DNA of 7,864 nt. Source: Actinomycetes bacterium. Lineage in GTDB: Bacteria > Actinomycetota > Actinomycetes > Actinomycetales > Microbacteriaceae. Of this stretch, positions 1 through 6,364 are shown piece after piece (position 1 is the first letter of the stretch; each line of letters opens with the position of its first letter). The notes below the pieces were generated by a model that saw nothing but the letters and a program-made list of their open reading frames with translations, had not been told where the DNA came from and ran no database searches. A program made the translations under genes and the position numbers. The DNA lies in assembly GCA_023450335.1 (NCBI GenBank), contig JAEXHA010000167.1:1-7864 (forward strand), in the 5' to 3' direction.

Positions 1-66
1 ATCGCGGGGACGGCCCTGTTTGCGCCAGGTTCGGCGCCGGCGCGCGGGCGCGGGGGCGCCAGCGCG

Positions 67-1071
67 TCAGCCTCGGCCGGGCGCGGCCGTCGAGCGCCGC
101 ACCTCCAGCCGCGGCTGGAAGACGACGTCGTGCTCGGGCGTGGACTGGTCGATGAGCGACTGCATACGGCTCCAAGCGAGGGTGCCGAGCACCTCGTGCG
201 GCACCGACGCGGTCGTCAGCGACGGTGACATGTACCGCGCGAACGGGATGTCGTCGAACCCGGTGACCGAGATGTCGTCGGGCACGCGCACGCCGCGCTC
301 GATGAGGCCGTGGATGAGGCCGATGGCCACGAGGTCGTTGAAGGCGAGCACCGCGGTGACTGCGGCATCCATCACCGCCGGCACCGCGGCGAGGCCCCCT
401 TCGCTGCCCGCGCCGCCGGCGACCGAGACGAGTTCGACGTCGGGCGCCTCGCGCAGGAACTCGGCTAGACCCGAACGGCGGTTCTCGTTGGCGACGCCGT
501 CGGGACCCTCCACATAGGCGATGCGCCGGTGCCCGAGGCCGGCGAGATGGTGGGCGAGAGTCTGGATGCCGGCACGCGAGTCGACCGACAGCGTCGGCGC
601 CGTCACTCGCGAACTGCGCCGGTTCATGAGCACGACCGGGCCCAGTGTCGAGGTCGCGCGGACGAGCTCGTCCTCGTTCATGCGCGGTGCGCACAGCACG
701 AGCGCGTCGCATCGCCGGCGGACCTCGGCAGCCAGCAGCGGCTCGTCCTCGGCCGACTCCGCCGAATCGGCCACCAGCACCCGGTAGCCGGCGGTGCCGG
801 CGGCCTTGCTGAGCCCGGTGAGCACGGCCTGGAAGGCGGGGTTGGCGAGGTCCGGCACGAGGAACGCGATCGCGTTGGTCTGCCCGAGGGCGAAGCTGCG
901 CGCGAGGTGGTTGGGTGAGTAGTCCAGCTCGGCCGCCGACGCATGCACGCGCTCGGCGACGGCCGGCTCGCCCAGGAACCGCCCGTTCATCACGCGCGAC
1001 ACCGTGGCCGGCGACACCCCCGCATGGCGCGCGACCTCGGCGATCGTCGTCGCTCGTGTGCGTCGTGTCAC
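67..1071 (-). CDS. LacI-family transcriptional repressor, probable local regulator of the sugar locus
   Basis: This is a 334-residue protein of normal length for the LacI/GalR family. It has an N-terminal helix-turn-helix at about residues 9-30 (TIAEVARHAGVSPATVSRVM), a hinge helix at about 51-62 (YSPNHLARSF), and a periplasmic-binding-protein-like effector domain to the end, with the usual SVTGFDDIPFARY segment near the C-terminus. The GTG start at 1071 is chosen because a strong GGAAGGAG ribosome site lies five bases upstream. A longer in-frame ATG at 1116 would place that ribosome site inside the gene and add 15 residues before the DNA-binding domain. It lies 61 bases after the hydrolase stop on the same strand and is probably co-transcribed with it. 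The two AAAnCGnTTT operators in the divergent control region fit what this family binds, so it very likely represses both arms and is induced by a sugar ligand. Oddity: the hinge position equivalent to LacI Leu56 is Phe60. Family is certain; target and inducer are inferred. Confidence 0.95.
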   Translation of the reverse strand: MTRRTRATTIAEVARHAGVSPATVSRVMNGRFLGEPAVAERVHASAAELDYSPNHLARSFALGQTNAIAFLVPDLANPAFQAVLTGLSKAAGTAGYRVLVADSAESAEDEPLLAAEVRRRCDALVLCAPRMNEDELVRATSTLGPVVLMNRRSSRVTAPTLSVDSRAGIQTLAHHLAGLGHRRIAYVEGPDGVANENRRSGLAEFLREAPDVELVSVAGGAGSEGGLAAVPAVMDAAVTAVLAFNDLVAIGLIHGLIERGVRVPDDISVTGFDDIPFARYMSPSLTTASVPHEVLGTLAWSRMQSLIDQSTPEHDVVFQPRLEVRRSTAAPGRG

Positions 1072-1076
1072 AGGGG

Positions 1077-1084
1077 CTCCTTCC
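1077..1084 (-). promoter_or_regulatory. Ribosome binding site that fixes the GTG start of the LacI-family gene
   Basis: On the minus strand the sequence reads GGAAGGAG, followed by five bases and then GTG at 1071. The match to the anti-Shine-Dalgarno sequence and the spacing are both near ideal. They support the GTG start over the upstream ATG at 1116. Confidence 0.8.
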
Positions 1085-1132
1085 GAGCCGTCGCTCCTTG
1101 CGGGAGTGAGGATCATCCTAGGGTGGGGCGAG

Positions 1133-2776
1133 TCACCGTCGCGGTGGGGTGAAACCGGGCGAACGGCGCTCGCCGGGGTGGATGCCGGTGACCTCGACCC
1201 GCTCGTTCGGGGCGAGGGTCAGGGCGCACGATGCGTCACCGGCGTGCAGGGTGCCGGCCACCGGCGCCGGGGCCAGCCCCACCGCCACCGACGGCTCGCC
1301 GCCCCGCAGCACAATGCGCCACCCGCGCGGGAACCGCAGCCAGCGCACCCCGTCGCGGTGCACCTCGACGGCCTCGTCGTCGCCGGCCAGTTCGTAGCGG
1401 ACGCCGTCGACGGTGCGCATCGCGGCGGTGGCCGCCGGTGCCTGCGTGCCGATGCGCGTGGGGATCAGGCCGCTCAGCCAGATCTCACCGTCGGGGCGCG
1501 GCAGGATGCCGGCGTCGCGCTCGAGGGTGTCGAGCAGCCACAGCATGGCCGGCGAGTATTCGCTCGTGTAGCCCGCGTCGCCCGACCACGGGTCGACGCA
1601 CTGCGCGAACCGGTCGTGGCCGGCCATCGCACCCAAGAGCGTCCGGTGAGCCAGGGCGAGTTCGGCTACGCGCCCGTGGTGCTCGAACGCGTGCGGTGCC
1701 CGCAGCATCGTCAGGGCGTTGACCGGCCCCGCCCACGAATTGCGGGTGTGATCGCCGTCGAAGCGCGGGTCGTCCATCGCGATCGAGGTGAAGCCACCCG
1801 CCGAGAGGAACCGCGTCGTGTTCATGAGATGCCGGTCGAGGGATGCCGCGAAGACGGCGTCGTCGGCGACCTCGCACGCCAGCACGCGCAGCAGCACGTC
1901 GGAGTCGACGGCCACGAAGGCGCCGTGGGCGGCGCGGTCGTAGTACATGCCCGCCGTCGCATCCCAGCACTGCGTGTACAGCGCGGCCCGTGAGGCGGCC
2001 GCCTTGGCCTGCCAGGGGGCGGGGTCTTCGCCGAGCTCTGCGGCGATGAGGGCCAGGTAGCGGCGCTGGCAGGCGACGTTGGCGGTCAGATCCGGCGCCA
2101 CGAACGGCAGGCCGGGACCGTCGGGGTCGTACCGGGCGGCGTCGCCGTGATGGCAGCGATCGGGCAGGTGCCAGAACCGAGGGGAGAGGTCATGGCCGGT
2201 GTCGAAGGTGCAGAACGCTTCGACGCCACCGGTGCCGCGCGTGTCACGGTGCGCCGCGAGCCATGCGTCGTTGCGTGCCATCGCGGCGTACATCCGGGCG
2301 AGGTAGTCGCGGTCGCGACCGGCCTGCAGGTAGTGGTGCCACACGCTGCGGGCCAGTGGCGTCACGGTCTGGATCTGGGTGAATGCGGCGCCGTCGGGCG
2401 TCACCTTGTACGGCAGCAGTCCGTCCTCGCGCTGCGCGGCGGCCAGCGCCAGGTGCGTGGCCCGGGTGACGTCGGGAGCGAAGCGGCCCAGCACCTCGGC
2501 GCCGATGGTGGCGGTGCTTTCGAGCCAGCAGCCGCGGTACGGGCCGCCCTCCCACAGGATGGGCTCATCGCCGCCGGTGAGAGCGATGCTGCCGGCCAGC
2601 TCGGCGATCGCCGCATGCCAGCGCTGCTCGAGCCCGCCGCCGAGCGCGGCGAAGCCGACCCCCGCGGATGTCAGTCCTGCCGTCAGCGCCCGGGCTCCGG
2701 CATCCACCCCGTGCGCGGGAAGGGCAGGGGGCGCGGCGCTGCGAAGCCTCGCGAGCACGTCGTCGATCGCTGTCAT
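1133..2776 (-). CDS. MGH1-like (alpha/alpha)6-barrel glycoside hydrolase, cytoplasmic
   Basis: This 547-residue protein has no signal peptide or membrane segment, so it should act on imported sugar in the cytoplasm. Residues of about 50-425 look like the (alpha/alpha)6 toroid shared by GH37 trehalases and GH63 / mannosylglycerate-hydrolase-like enzymes. Family-style signposts are TGHDLSPRF (193-201), where Asp196 is the candidate general acid; NSWAGPVN (346-353), which resembles the WRGPVW block of these families; and YTSEYSPAMLWLL (403-415), where Glu406 is the candidate base. Residues of about 430-547 are beta-rich and probably form a C-terminal sandwich domain. The ATG at 2776 is chosen because GGAGG stands four bases upstream. 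An upstream in-frame ATG at 2851 would start inside the intergenic hairpin. It follows the binding-protein gene by 86 bases and precedes the repressor gene. Similarity to named families is remote, so substrate and anomeric specificity are unknown; a trehalase-like or other alpha-glycosidase role is possible. Fold assignment is fairly sure, catalytic residues are inferred. Confidence 0.8.
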   Translation of the reverse strand: MTAIDDVLARLRSAAPPALPAHGVDAGARALTAGLTSAGVGFAALGGGLEQRWHAAIAELAGSIALTGGDEPILWEGGPYRGCWLESTATIGAEVLGRFAPDVTRATHLALAAAQREDGLLPYKVTPDGAAFTQIQTVTPLARSVWHHYLQAGRDRDYLARMYAAMARNDAWLAAHRDTRGTGGVEAFCTFDTGHDLSPRFWHLPDRCHHGDAARYDPDGPGLPFVAPDLTANVACQRRYLALIAAELGEDPAPWQAKAAASRAALYTQCWDATAGMYYDRAAHGAFVAVDSDVLLRVLACEVADDAVFAASLDRHLMNTTRFLSAGGFTSIAMDDPRFDGDHTRNSWAGPVNALTMLRAPHAFEHHGRVAELALAHRTLLGAMAGHDRFAQCVDPWSGDAGYTSEYSPAMLWLLDTLERDAGILPRPDGEIWLSGLIPTRIGTQAPAATAAMRTVDGVRYELAGDDEAVEVHRDGVRWLRFPRGWRIVLRGGEPSVAVGLAPAPVAGTLHAGDASCALTLAPNERVEVTGIHPGERRSPGFTPPRR

Positions 2777-2780
2777 TTCG

Positions 2781-2785
2781 CCTCC
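2781..2785 (-). promoter_or_regulatory. Ribosome binding site that fixes the hydrolase start
   Basis: The minus strand reads GGAGG four bases before the ATG at 2776. No comparable site precedes the in-frame ATG at 2851, so the shorter protein is preferred. Confidence 0.7.
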
Positions 2786-2816
2786 AGTCTGCACATTCTC
2801 GCCGGTGCCCACATGT

Positions 2817-2854
2817 GACGTGCGGGCGATCCCTGTCGGAACCGCCCGCACGTC
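2817..2854 (-). other. Intergenic stem-loop between binding-protein and hydrolase genes
   Basis: GACGTGCGGGCG (2817-2828) and CGCCCGCACGTC (2843-2854) are perfect 12-base complements separated by 14 bases. The loop itself can add about three more pairs. It begins 10 bases after the stop of the binding-protein gene as transcribed (stop codon at 2866-2864). No run of U follows the stem on the minus strand, so it is not a canonical intrinsic terminator. A structure here is best explained as an mRNA 3'-end stabiliser or partial attenuator. Such elements keep binding-protein transcript more abundant than the downstream enzyme and regulator messages, as known for other binding-protein operons. Structure is seen directly; role is inferred. 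Confidence 0.75.
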
Positions 2855-2863
2855 GTAGATCGA

Positions 2864-4177
2864 TCAGTCGTTGTCGAGTGCGGCTTCGAGCTCGTCGATC
2901 CACTGTTGCGCGCCGTCGGCGGCGGACGTGTTGCCGAACAGGATGTCGGACTCGATCCGCTGCGACAGCTCGTTGAGGATCGAGCCCCCGGCCGGCTGCG
3001 GCGGTCCGACGACACCGACCTCGAGAACCGTGCCGAGATACTCGGCCGACTGCGCGTCGGCCGGTGCCAGCAGGGGCTCGACCACCGCGAGGGTGTCGGG
3101 GTTGAACGGCAGGCCGCGGTTGGCGAGGATGATCTTCGCCGGCTCGGGCTGGTTCAGCAGCCAGTCGACCAGCAGCGCGGCCTCTTCGGGGTGCTTCGAC
3201 CCGGACGCGATCGCCCAGAACTGCGAGGGCAGCACCGAGACACCCGAGACGCCCGTCGAGGTCGGCGGGGTGAGGATCTGGACCTCTTCCGAACCGGAGC
3301 CCGCCTGGTACGACGCGATCTGGTTCGAGTACGAGAAGGTGATGGCCGCCTTGCCGGTGCCGAACAGCGTCAGGTCGGGCGTGACATTCCAGTGCTCGAC
3401 GATGACCGACGGGTCGGGCAGACCGCCGCCCGAGACGAGCGACTCCTCATACTCGTACCAGTCCTGGATGACGTCGGCGTCGACGGCGAGGCCGCCGTCC
3501 CAGTCGTAGATGCCGGTGTCGGTGTACTGGGCGACGTAGGTGCCCAGGATGTCCTGGATGCGCAGGTCGAGGCCCACGATGCCGTCGCCGGCCTTCTCGC
3601 TGATCTCGTTGGCGATGTCGGCGAAGTCCTCCCACGTCCACGACTCGTCGGGCAGGGCCACGCCGGCCTTCTCGAAGATGGCCGGGTTGATCAGTACGCC
3701 GATCGCGTTGCCGCCGGTGGGCAGGCCGTAGAGGGTGTCATCGACCATCGCGTTGGTGAGCGTGAAGTCGGGGTACTTGTCGGTGGGCAGCTGCTCGCTG
3801 ACCGTCGACAGGTCCAGCAGCGCGCCGGCCGCGCCGTACTCCTGCGGCTTGGCGCCGCCCAGGGCGAAGACGTCGGGCGCAGTGCCCGAGGCGAAGTCGG
3901 TGGCCAAGCGGTTGAACAGGTCGTCGGGGGCGCCGACGGGCTGCTCGACCACCGTGATGTTCTCGTACTCCTCCTCGAACAGGTCGATCGCCTCGGCCAT
4001 GATGGCCGACCGCTCGTCGTTGCCCCACCAGCTGATCTGGAGCTCGACCTCTTCGGCCGTGTTCGGGTCGTCGTTCGAATCGGACGGGTCGCTGCTGCAG
4101 CCGGTGAGGGCCAAGGCGGCGACGAGGGTCGTGCCGACACCTGCCCGTGCCATGCGTGAGCGTGTTGAACGCGTCAT
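2864..4177 (-). CDS. ABC transporter sugar-binding lipoprotein (SBP family 1, CUT1 type)
   Basis: This 437-residue extracellular solute-binding protein is the usual length for carbohydrate-binding proteins of the MalE/UgpB type. A basic N-terminus and hydrophobic stretch end in the lipobox LALTGC with Cys27, so the mature protein should be lipid-anchored on the outer face of the membrane. After a Ser/Asp/Asn-rich linker the first lobe begins with VELQISWWGNDERSAIM. The DLFNRLATDFASGTAPDVF block and the SQFWAIASGSKHPEEAALLVDWLL block are typical of the family. The ATG at 4177 is preferred because AAGAGG lies four bases upstream; an in-frame ATG at 4192 is possible and would add five residues (MKRGA), but it would put that site within the gene. 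It is the first gene of the minus-strand arm, directly under a LacI-type operator, and is divergent from its partner permeases. Ligand is not identifiable from sequence; an oligosaccharide or glycoside is likely given the linked hydrolase. Confidence 0.95.
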   Translation of the reverse strand: MTRSTRSRMARAGVGTTLVAALALTGCSSDPSDSNDDPNTAEEVELQISWWGNDERSAIMAEAIDLFEEEYENITVVEQPVGAPDDLFNRLATDFASGTAPDVFALGGAKPQEYGAAGALLDLSTVSEQLPTDKYPDFTLTNAMVDDTLYGLPTGGNAIGVLINPAIFEKAGVALPDESWTWEDFADIANEISEKAGDGIVGLDLRIQDILGTYVAQYTDTGIYDWDGGLAVDADVIQDWYEYEESLVSGGGLPDPSVIVEHWNVTPDLTLFGTGKAAITFSYSNQIASYQAGSGSEEVQILTPPTSTGVSGVSVLPSQFWAIASGSKHPEEAALLVDWLLNQPEPAKIILANRGLPFNPDTLAVVEPLLAPADAQSAEYLGTVLEVGVVGPPQPAGGSILNELSQRIESDILFGNTSAADGAQQWIDELEAALDND

Positions 4178-4181
4178 TGCG

Positions 4182-4187
4182 CCTCTT
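4182..4187 (-). promoter_or_regulatory. Probable ribosome binding site for the binding-protein gene
   Basis: The minus strand reads AAGAGG four bases before the ATG at 4177. The upstream ATG at 4192 has only a weak GGGA-like match before it. This favours the 437-residue product, though spacing is tight and the choice is moderate. Confidence 0.55.
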
Positions 4188-4199
4188 TTCATCGGGTTC

Positions 4200-4214
4200 C
4201 CGGCATCATGCCGG
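4200..4214. repeat. Short inverted repeat in the binding-protein 5' leader
   Basis: CCGGCAT and ATGCCGG flank a single central base, giving a 15-base perfect inverted repeat. It lies between the operator and the ribosome site of the binding-protein gene. As RNA it could form a five-pair stem with a five-base loop ending 12 bases before the ribosome site. It might be a leader hairpin or a site for a second regulator; chance is also possible in this GC-rich DNA. Confidence 0.4.
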
Positions 4215-4237
4215 CCTGGTGCGCGGCCGCTCTCCCG

Positions 4238-4253
4238 GAGAAACCGCTTTCAC
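4238..4253 (-). promoter_or_regulatory. LacI-type operator of the binding-protein arm
   Basis: Read on the minus strand this is GTGAAAGCGGTTTCTC, a near-palindrome with core AAAnCGnTTT and the central CG typical of LacI/GalR-family sites. Six of eight symmetric pairs match. It covers the predicted transcription start of the minus-strand promoter, the classical position for blocking transcription. The same 16 bases occur at 4404-4419 in the opposite orientation. The likely binder is the LacI-family protein encoded at 67-1071. Confidence 0.85.
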
Positions 4254-4255
4254 GA

Positions 4256-4285
4256 AAAGTAGCAGTGACGGCCCAAGGGTGTCAA
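4256..4285 (-). promoter_or_regulatory. Predicted promoter of the binding-protein/hydrolase/repressor arm
   Basis: On the minus strand a perfect -35 box TTGACA (4285-4280) is followed after 18 bases by TACTTT (4261-4256). The -10 box is weak (three of six), but it is preceded by TG plus one base, giving the extended -10 form TGnTAnnnT. The expected start is near 4249, inside the operator at 4238-4253, which supports the call. Confidence 0.65.
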
Positions 4286-4362
4286 TTGTTGTTTTTCCCA
4301 CGGTATCGGGGTTTCCGGTTGCGGCCACCGTTGACGCGCGGAACAACGCGGCACATCGGTGT

Positions 4363-4391
4363 TTGACGTGTGCGGCGCGCTCGGTCATACT
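4363..4391 (+). promoter_or_regulatory. Predicted promoter of the permease/oxidoreductase arm
   Basis: TTGACG (4363-4368, five of six to the -35 consensus) is followed by an optimal 17-base spacer and CATACT (4386-4391, four of six to the -10 consensus). The expected start is near 4398, six bases before the operator at 4404-4419. The strict agreement between promoter spacing and operator position makes this more than a chance match. Confidence 0.7.
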
Positions 4392-4403
4392 GACACGGCA
4401 GAT

Positions 4404-4419
4404 GTGAAAGCGGTTTCTC
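4404..4419 (+). promoter_or_regulatory. LacI-type operator of the permease arm
   Basis: GTGAAAGCGGTTTCTC is identical over all 16 bases to the minus-strand reading of 4238-4253. It lies just downstream of the predicted transcription start and 38 bases before the permease GTG start. The centres of the two operators are 166 bases apart, close to 16 helical turns, so looping by a repressor tetramer is conceivable but unproven. Confidence 0.85.
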
Positions 4420-4445
4420 TCAACCGCCGCGCATTTCCCACTGAC

Positions 4446-4452
4446 AAGGAGG
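4446..4452 (+). promoter_or_regulatory. Ribosome binding site that fixes the first permease start
   Basis: AAGGAGG stands five bases before GTG at 4458. An in-frame ATG at 4359 lies upstream of the predicted promoter -10 box and operator, so it cannot be the start of this transcript's protein. Confidence 0.85.
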
Positions 4453-4457
4453 TCTCC

Positions 4458-5402
4458 GTGAGCAGCATCGGCGAACTGCGCAAGATCGCGCGCCGGCCGC
4501 ACGGCGGGGTCAAGGTGCGCGAACGCGGGCGTTACGCGGACAACAAGGCCGGGTACGTCTTCCTGGCGCCGTGGCTGCTGGGCCTGGTCGTCTTCACGAT
4601 CGGCCCCATGCTGGCATCCCTGTTTCTGGCGTTCACCGACTACAACCTGTTGCAGCCGCCGACGTGGTCGGGGTTCGACAACTTCGCCGAGATGGCCGGC
4701 GACGCCCGGCTGTGGAACTCGCTGCGCGTCACGCTCGTGTACGTGTTCGTCTCGGTGCCGCTCCAGTTGGCCCTGGCGCTCGCTGTCGCGATGCTGCTCG
4801 ACCGCGGCATGCGGGGCCTGGCGTTCTACCGGTCGGTGTTCTACCTGCCCAGTCTGCTCGGCGGCTCGGTGGCCATCGCGATCCTGTGGCGCCAGGTGTT
4901 CGGCAAGGAGGGCATCGTCAACGCCTTCCTGTCGATCTTCGGCATCGAAGGACCCGGGTGGATCTCACACCCCGACTATGCGCTGGCGACCCTCATCGTC
5001 CTGCACGTGTGGACGTTCGGTTCGCCGATGGTGATCTTCCTGGCCGGGCTGCGGCAGATCCCCGAGATGTACTACGAGGCCGCGCAGGTCGACGGCGCCG
5101 GCAAGGTGCGGCAGTTCTTCTCCATCACCTTTCCGCTGCTGACGCCCATCATCTTCTTCAACCTGGTGCTGCAGATCATCTTCGCGTTCCAGTCGTTCAC
5201 CCAGGCCTGCATCGTCTCGGGCGGCACCGGCGGCCCGAGCGACTCGACGATGTTCTTCACGCTCTACCTCTACAAGGAGGCGTTCACCGAGCTGAACATG
5301 GGCTACGCCTCGGCCATGGCGTGGCTGCTGCTGCTGATCATCGGCGCCTTCACCGCCTTCAACTTCTGGCTCTCGAAGTTCTGGGTCTTCTATGACGACT
5401 GA
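4458..5402 (+). CDS. ABC sugar transporter permease, MalF/UgpA-like (CUT1)
   Basis: This 314-residue integral membrane protein is one half of the importer channel. About six hydrophobic segments can be read, starting with AGYVFLAPWLLGLVVF near the N-terminus and ending with a Trp/Leu-rich segment before the stop. The cytoplasmic EAA loop, which contacts the ATPase, is clear at residues 207-228: EAAQVDGAGKVRQFF followed by SITFPLL, with the invariant Gly213. The GTG start follows a strong ribosome site and begins MSSIGELRKIARR. It is the first gene of the plus-strand arm, transcribed from the operator-controlled promoter, and overlaps the next permease gene by 11 bases. The lipoprotein encoded divergently is its expected binding partner. 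No ATPase gene is nearby. Substrate cannot be assigned. Confidence 0.95.
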   Translation: MSSIGELRKIARRPHGGVKVRERGRYADNKAGYVFLAPWLLGLVVFTIGPMLASLFLAFTDYNLLQPPTWSGFDNFAEMAGDARLWNSLRVTLVYVFVSVPLQLALALAVAMLLDRGMRGLAFYRSVFYLPSLLGGSVAIAILWRQVFGKEGIVNAFLSIFGIEGPGWISHPDYALATLIVLHVWTFGSPMVIFLAGLRQIPEMYYEAAQVDGAGKVRQFFSITFPLLTPIIFFNLVLQIIFAFQSFTQACIVSGGTGGPSDSTMFFTLYLYKEAFTELNMGYASAMAWLLLLIIGAFTAFNFWLSKFWVFYDD

Positions 5403-6354
5403 CCTGCCCCGCACCGCCCGTCACTCCGCCTCACCGGAAGAGAACACCGTGACCGTATCCGCTGACGACACGATCGCCGTCGTCCTGCCCGGCAAGGACG
5501 ATGACACGCTGCGTCGCCTGCGCCGGCGCAGCACGACGCGCTCGATCCTCAAGCACACCGGCCTGATCATCCTCTCGGTCGTGATGATCTACCCGCTCAT
5601 CTGGCTGGTCGTCTCGTCGCTCAAGCCGAACAACGAGATCTTCACCGACCTCAGCATCTTCACCACCGACCTCACGCTGGACAACTACATCCACGGCTGG
5701 ACGAGTCAGCAGCTGCCGTTCGGCACGTTCCTGTGGAACTCGACGATCCTGGTCGTCGGGGCGATCGTCGGAAACCTGATCTCGTGCTCGATGGCCGCCT
5801 ACGCGTTCGCACGGCTGCGGTTCTTCGGCCGCAACGTGTACTTCGCGATCATGCTCGGCACGATCATGCTCCCGTTCCACGTGGTGCTGGTGCCGCAGTT
5901 CGTGATCTTCCGCGAATTGGGGTGGCTGGAGACTTTCCTGCCGCTGATCGTGCCGAAGTTCCTCGCGATGGACGCGTTCTTCATCTTCCTGATGGTGCAG
6001 TTCATCCGCGGGCTGCCCAAGGAGATCTTCGAGGCCGCGCGCATCGACGGCGCCGGGCATGCGCGCATCTTCGGCCAGATCACCCTGCCGCTGATGGTGC
6101 CGGCGCTGGCGACCACCACGATCTTCACGTTCATCTGGACGTGGGGCGACTTCTTCGGTCCCCTGATCTATCTGCGCACCCGCGACAACTTCCCCGTCTC
6201 GGTCGCCCTGAAGGGATTCATCGACGCGCAGTCCTCGTCCAACTACGGTGCGATGTTCGCGATGTCGGTCGTCTCGCTCATCCCGCTGTTCCTCGCATTC
6301 CTCCTCGGCCAGCGATACCTCGTCAAGGGCATCGCCACGACCGGCATCAAGTAG
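5392..6354 (+). CDS. ABC sugar transporter permease, MalG/UgpE-like (CUT1)
   Basis: This 320-residue membrane protein is the second channel subunit. It has a hydrophilic N-terminal extension of about 50 residues, including a basic RRLRRRSTTR patch, then about six membrane segments beginning GLIILSVVMIYPLIWLVVSS. The EAA loop starts at residue 214 (EAARIDGAGHARIF, then QITLPL) and carries the conserved Gly. The end, GQRYLVKGIATTGIK, is typical of the subfamily. The ATG at 5392 overlaps the previous stop by 11 bases, suggesting translational coupling, but it has no clear ribosome site. A GTG at 5449 (residue 20) has a weak GGAAGAG upstream and would give a 301-residue form. The membrane portion is unaffected by this choice. 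Function as the MalF partner is secure; the start is moderate. Confidence 0.93.
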   Translation: MTTDLPRTARHSASPEENTVTVSADDTIAVVLPGKDDDTLRRLRRRSTTRSILKHTGLIILSVVMIYPLIWLVVSSLKPNNEIFTDLSIFTTDLTLDNYIHGWTSQQLPFGTFLWNSTILVVGAIVGNLISCSMAAYAFARLRFFGRNVYFAIMLGTIMLPFHVVLVPQFVIFRELGWLETFLPLIVPKFLAMDAFFIFLMVQFIRGLPKEIFEAARIDGAGHARIFGQITLPLMVPALATTTIFTFIWTWGDFFGPLIYLRTRDNFPVSVALKGFIDAQSSSNYGAMFAMSVVSLIPLFLAFLLGQRYLVKGIATTGIK

Positions 6355-6364
6355 AAGGTCCCCC

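Noticed and set aside
1..66. Possible terminator after the repressor gene, using GGCGCC at 33-38 and 55-60
   Set aside because: Only six pairs can form, the intervening sequence is nearly all G/C with many alternatives, and no T run follows on the minus strand.
1004..1993. Plus-strand open frame of 329 codons opposite the hydrolase and repressor genes
   Set aside because: It crosses two real genes and their gap, is Arg/His/Pro-rich, and shows no domain or ribosome site.
2906..4159. Long plus-strand open frame of 417 codons opposite the binding-protein gene
   Set aside because: It is the antisense shadow of a clear lipoprotein gene in high-GC DNA. The translation is Arg/Gly/Val-rich with no recognisable domain and no ribosome site.
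4331..4336. Second TTGACG as an alternative -35 box for the permease arm
   Set aside because: No acceptable -10 box lies 16-18 bases downstream, whereas the copy at 4363-4368 has one at the optimal distance and next to the operator.
4178..4457. Riboswitch or small RNA gene in the divergent control region
   Set aside because: Apart from promoters, operators and one short inverted repeat I see no conserved-looking multi-helix structure, and the leaders are only about 60-75 bases long.
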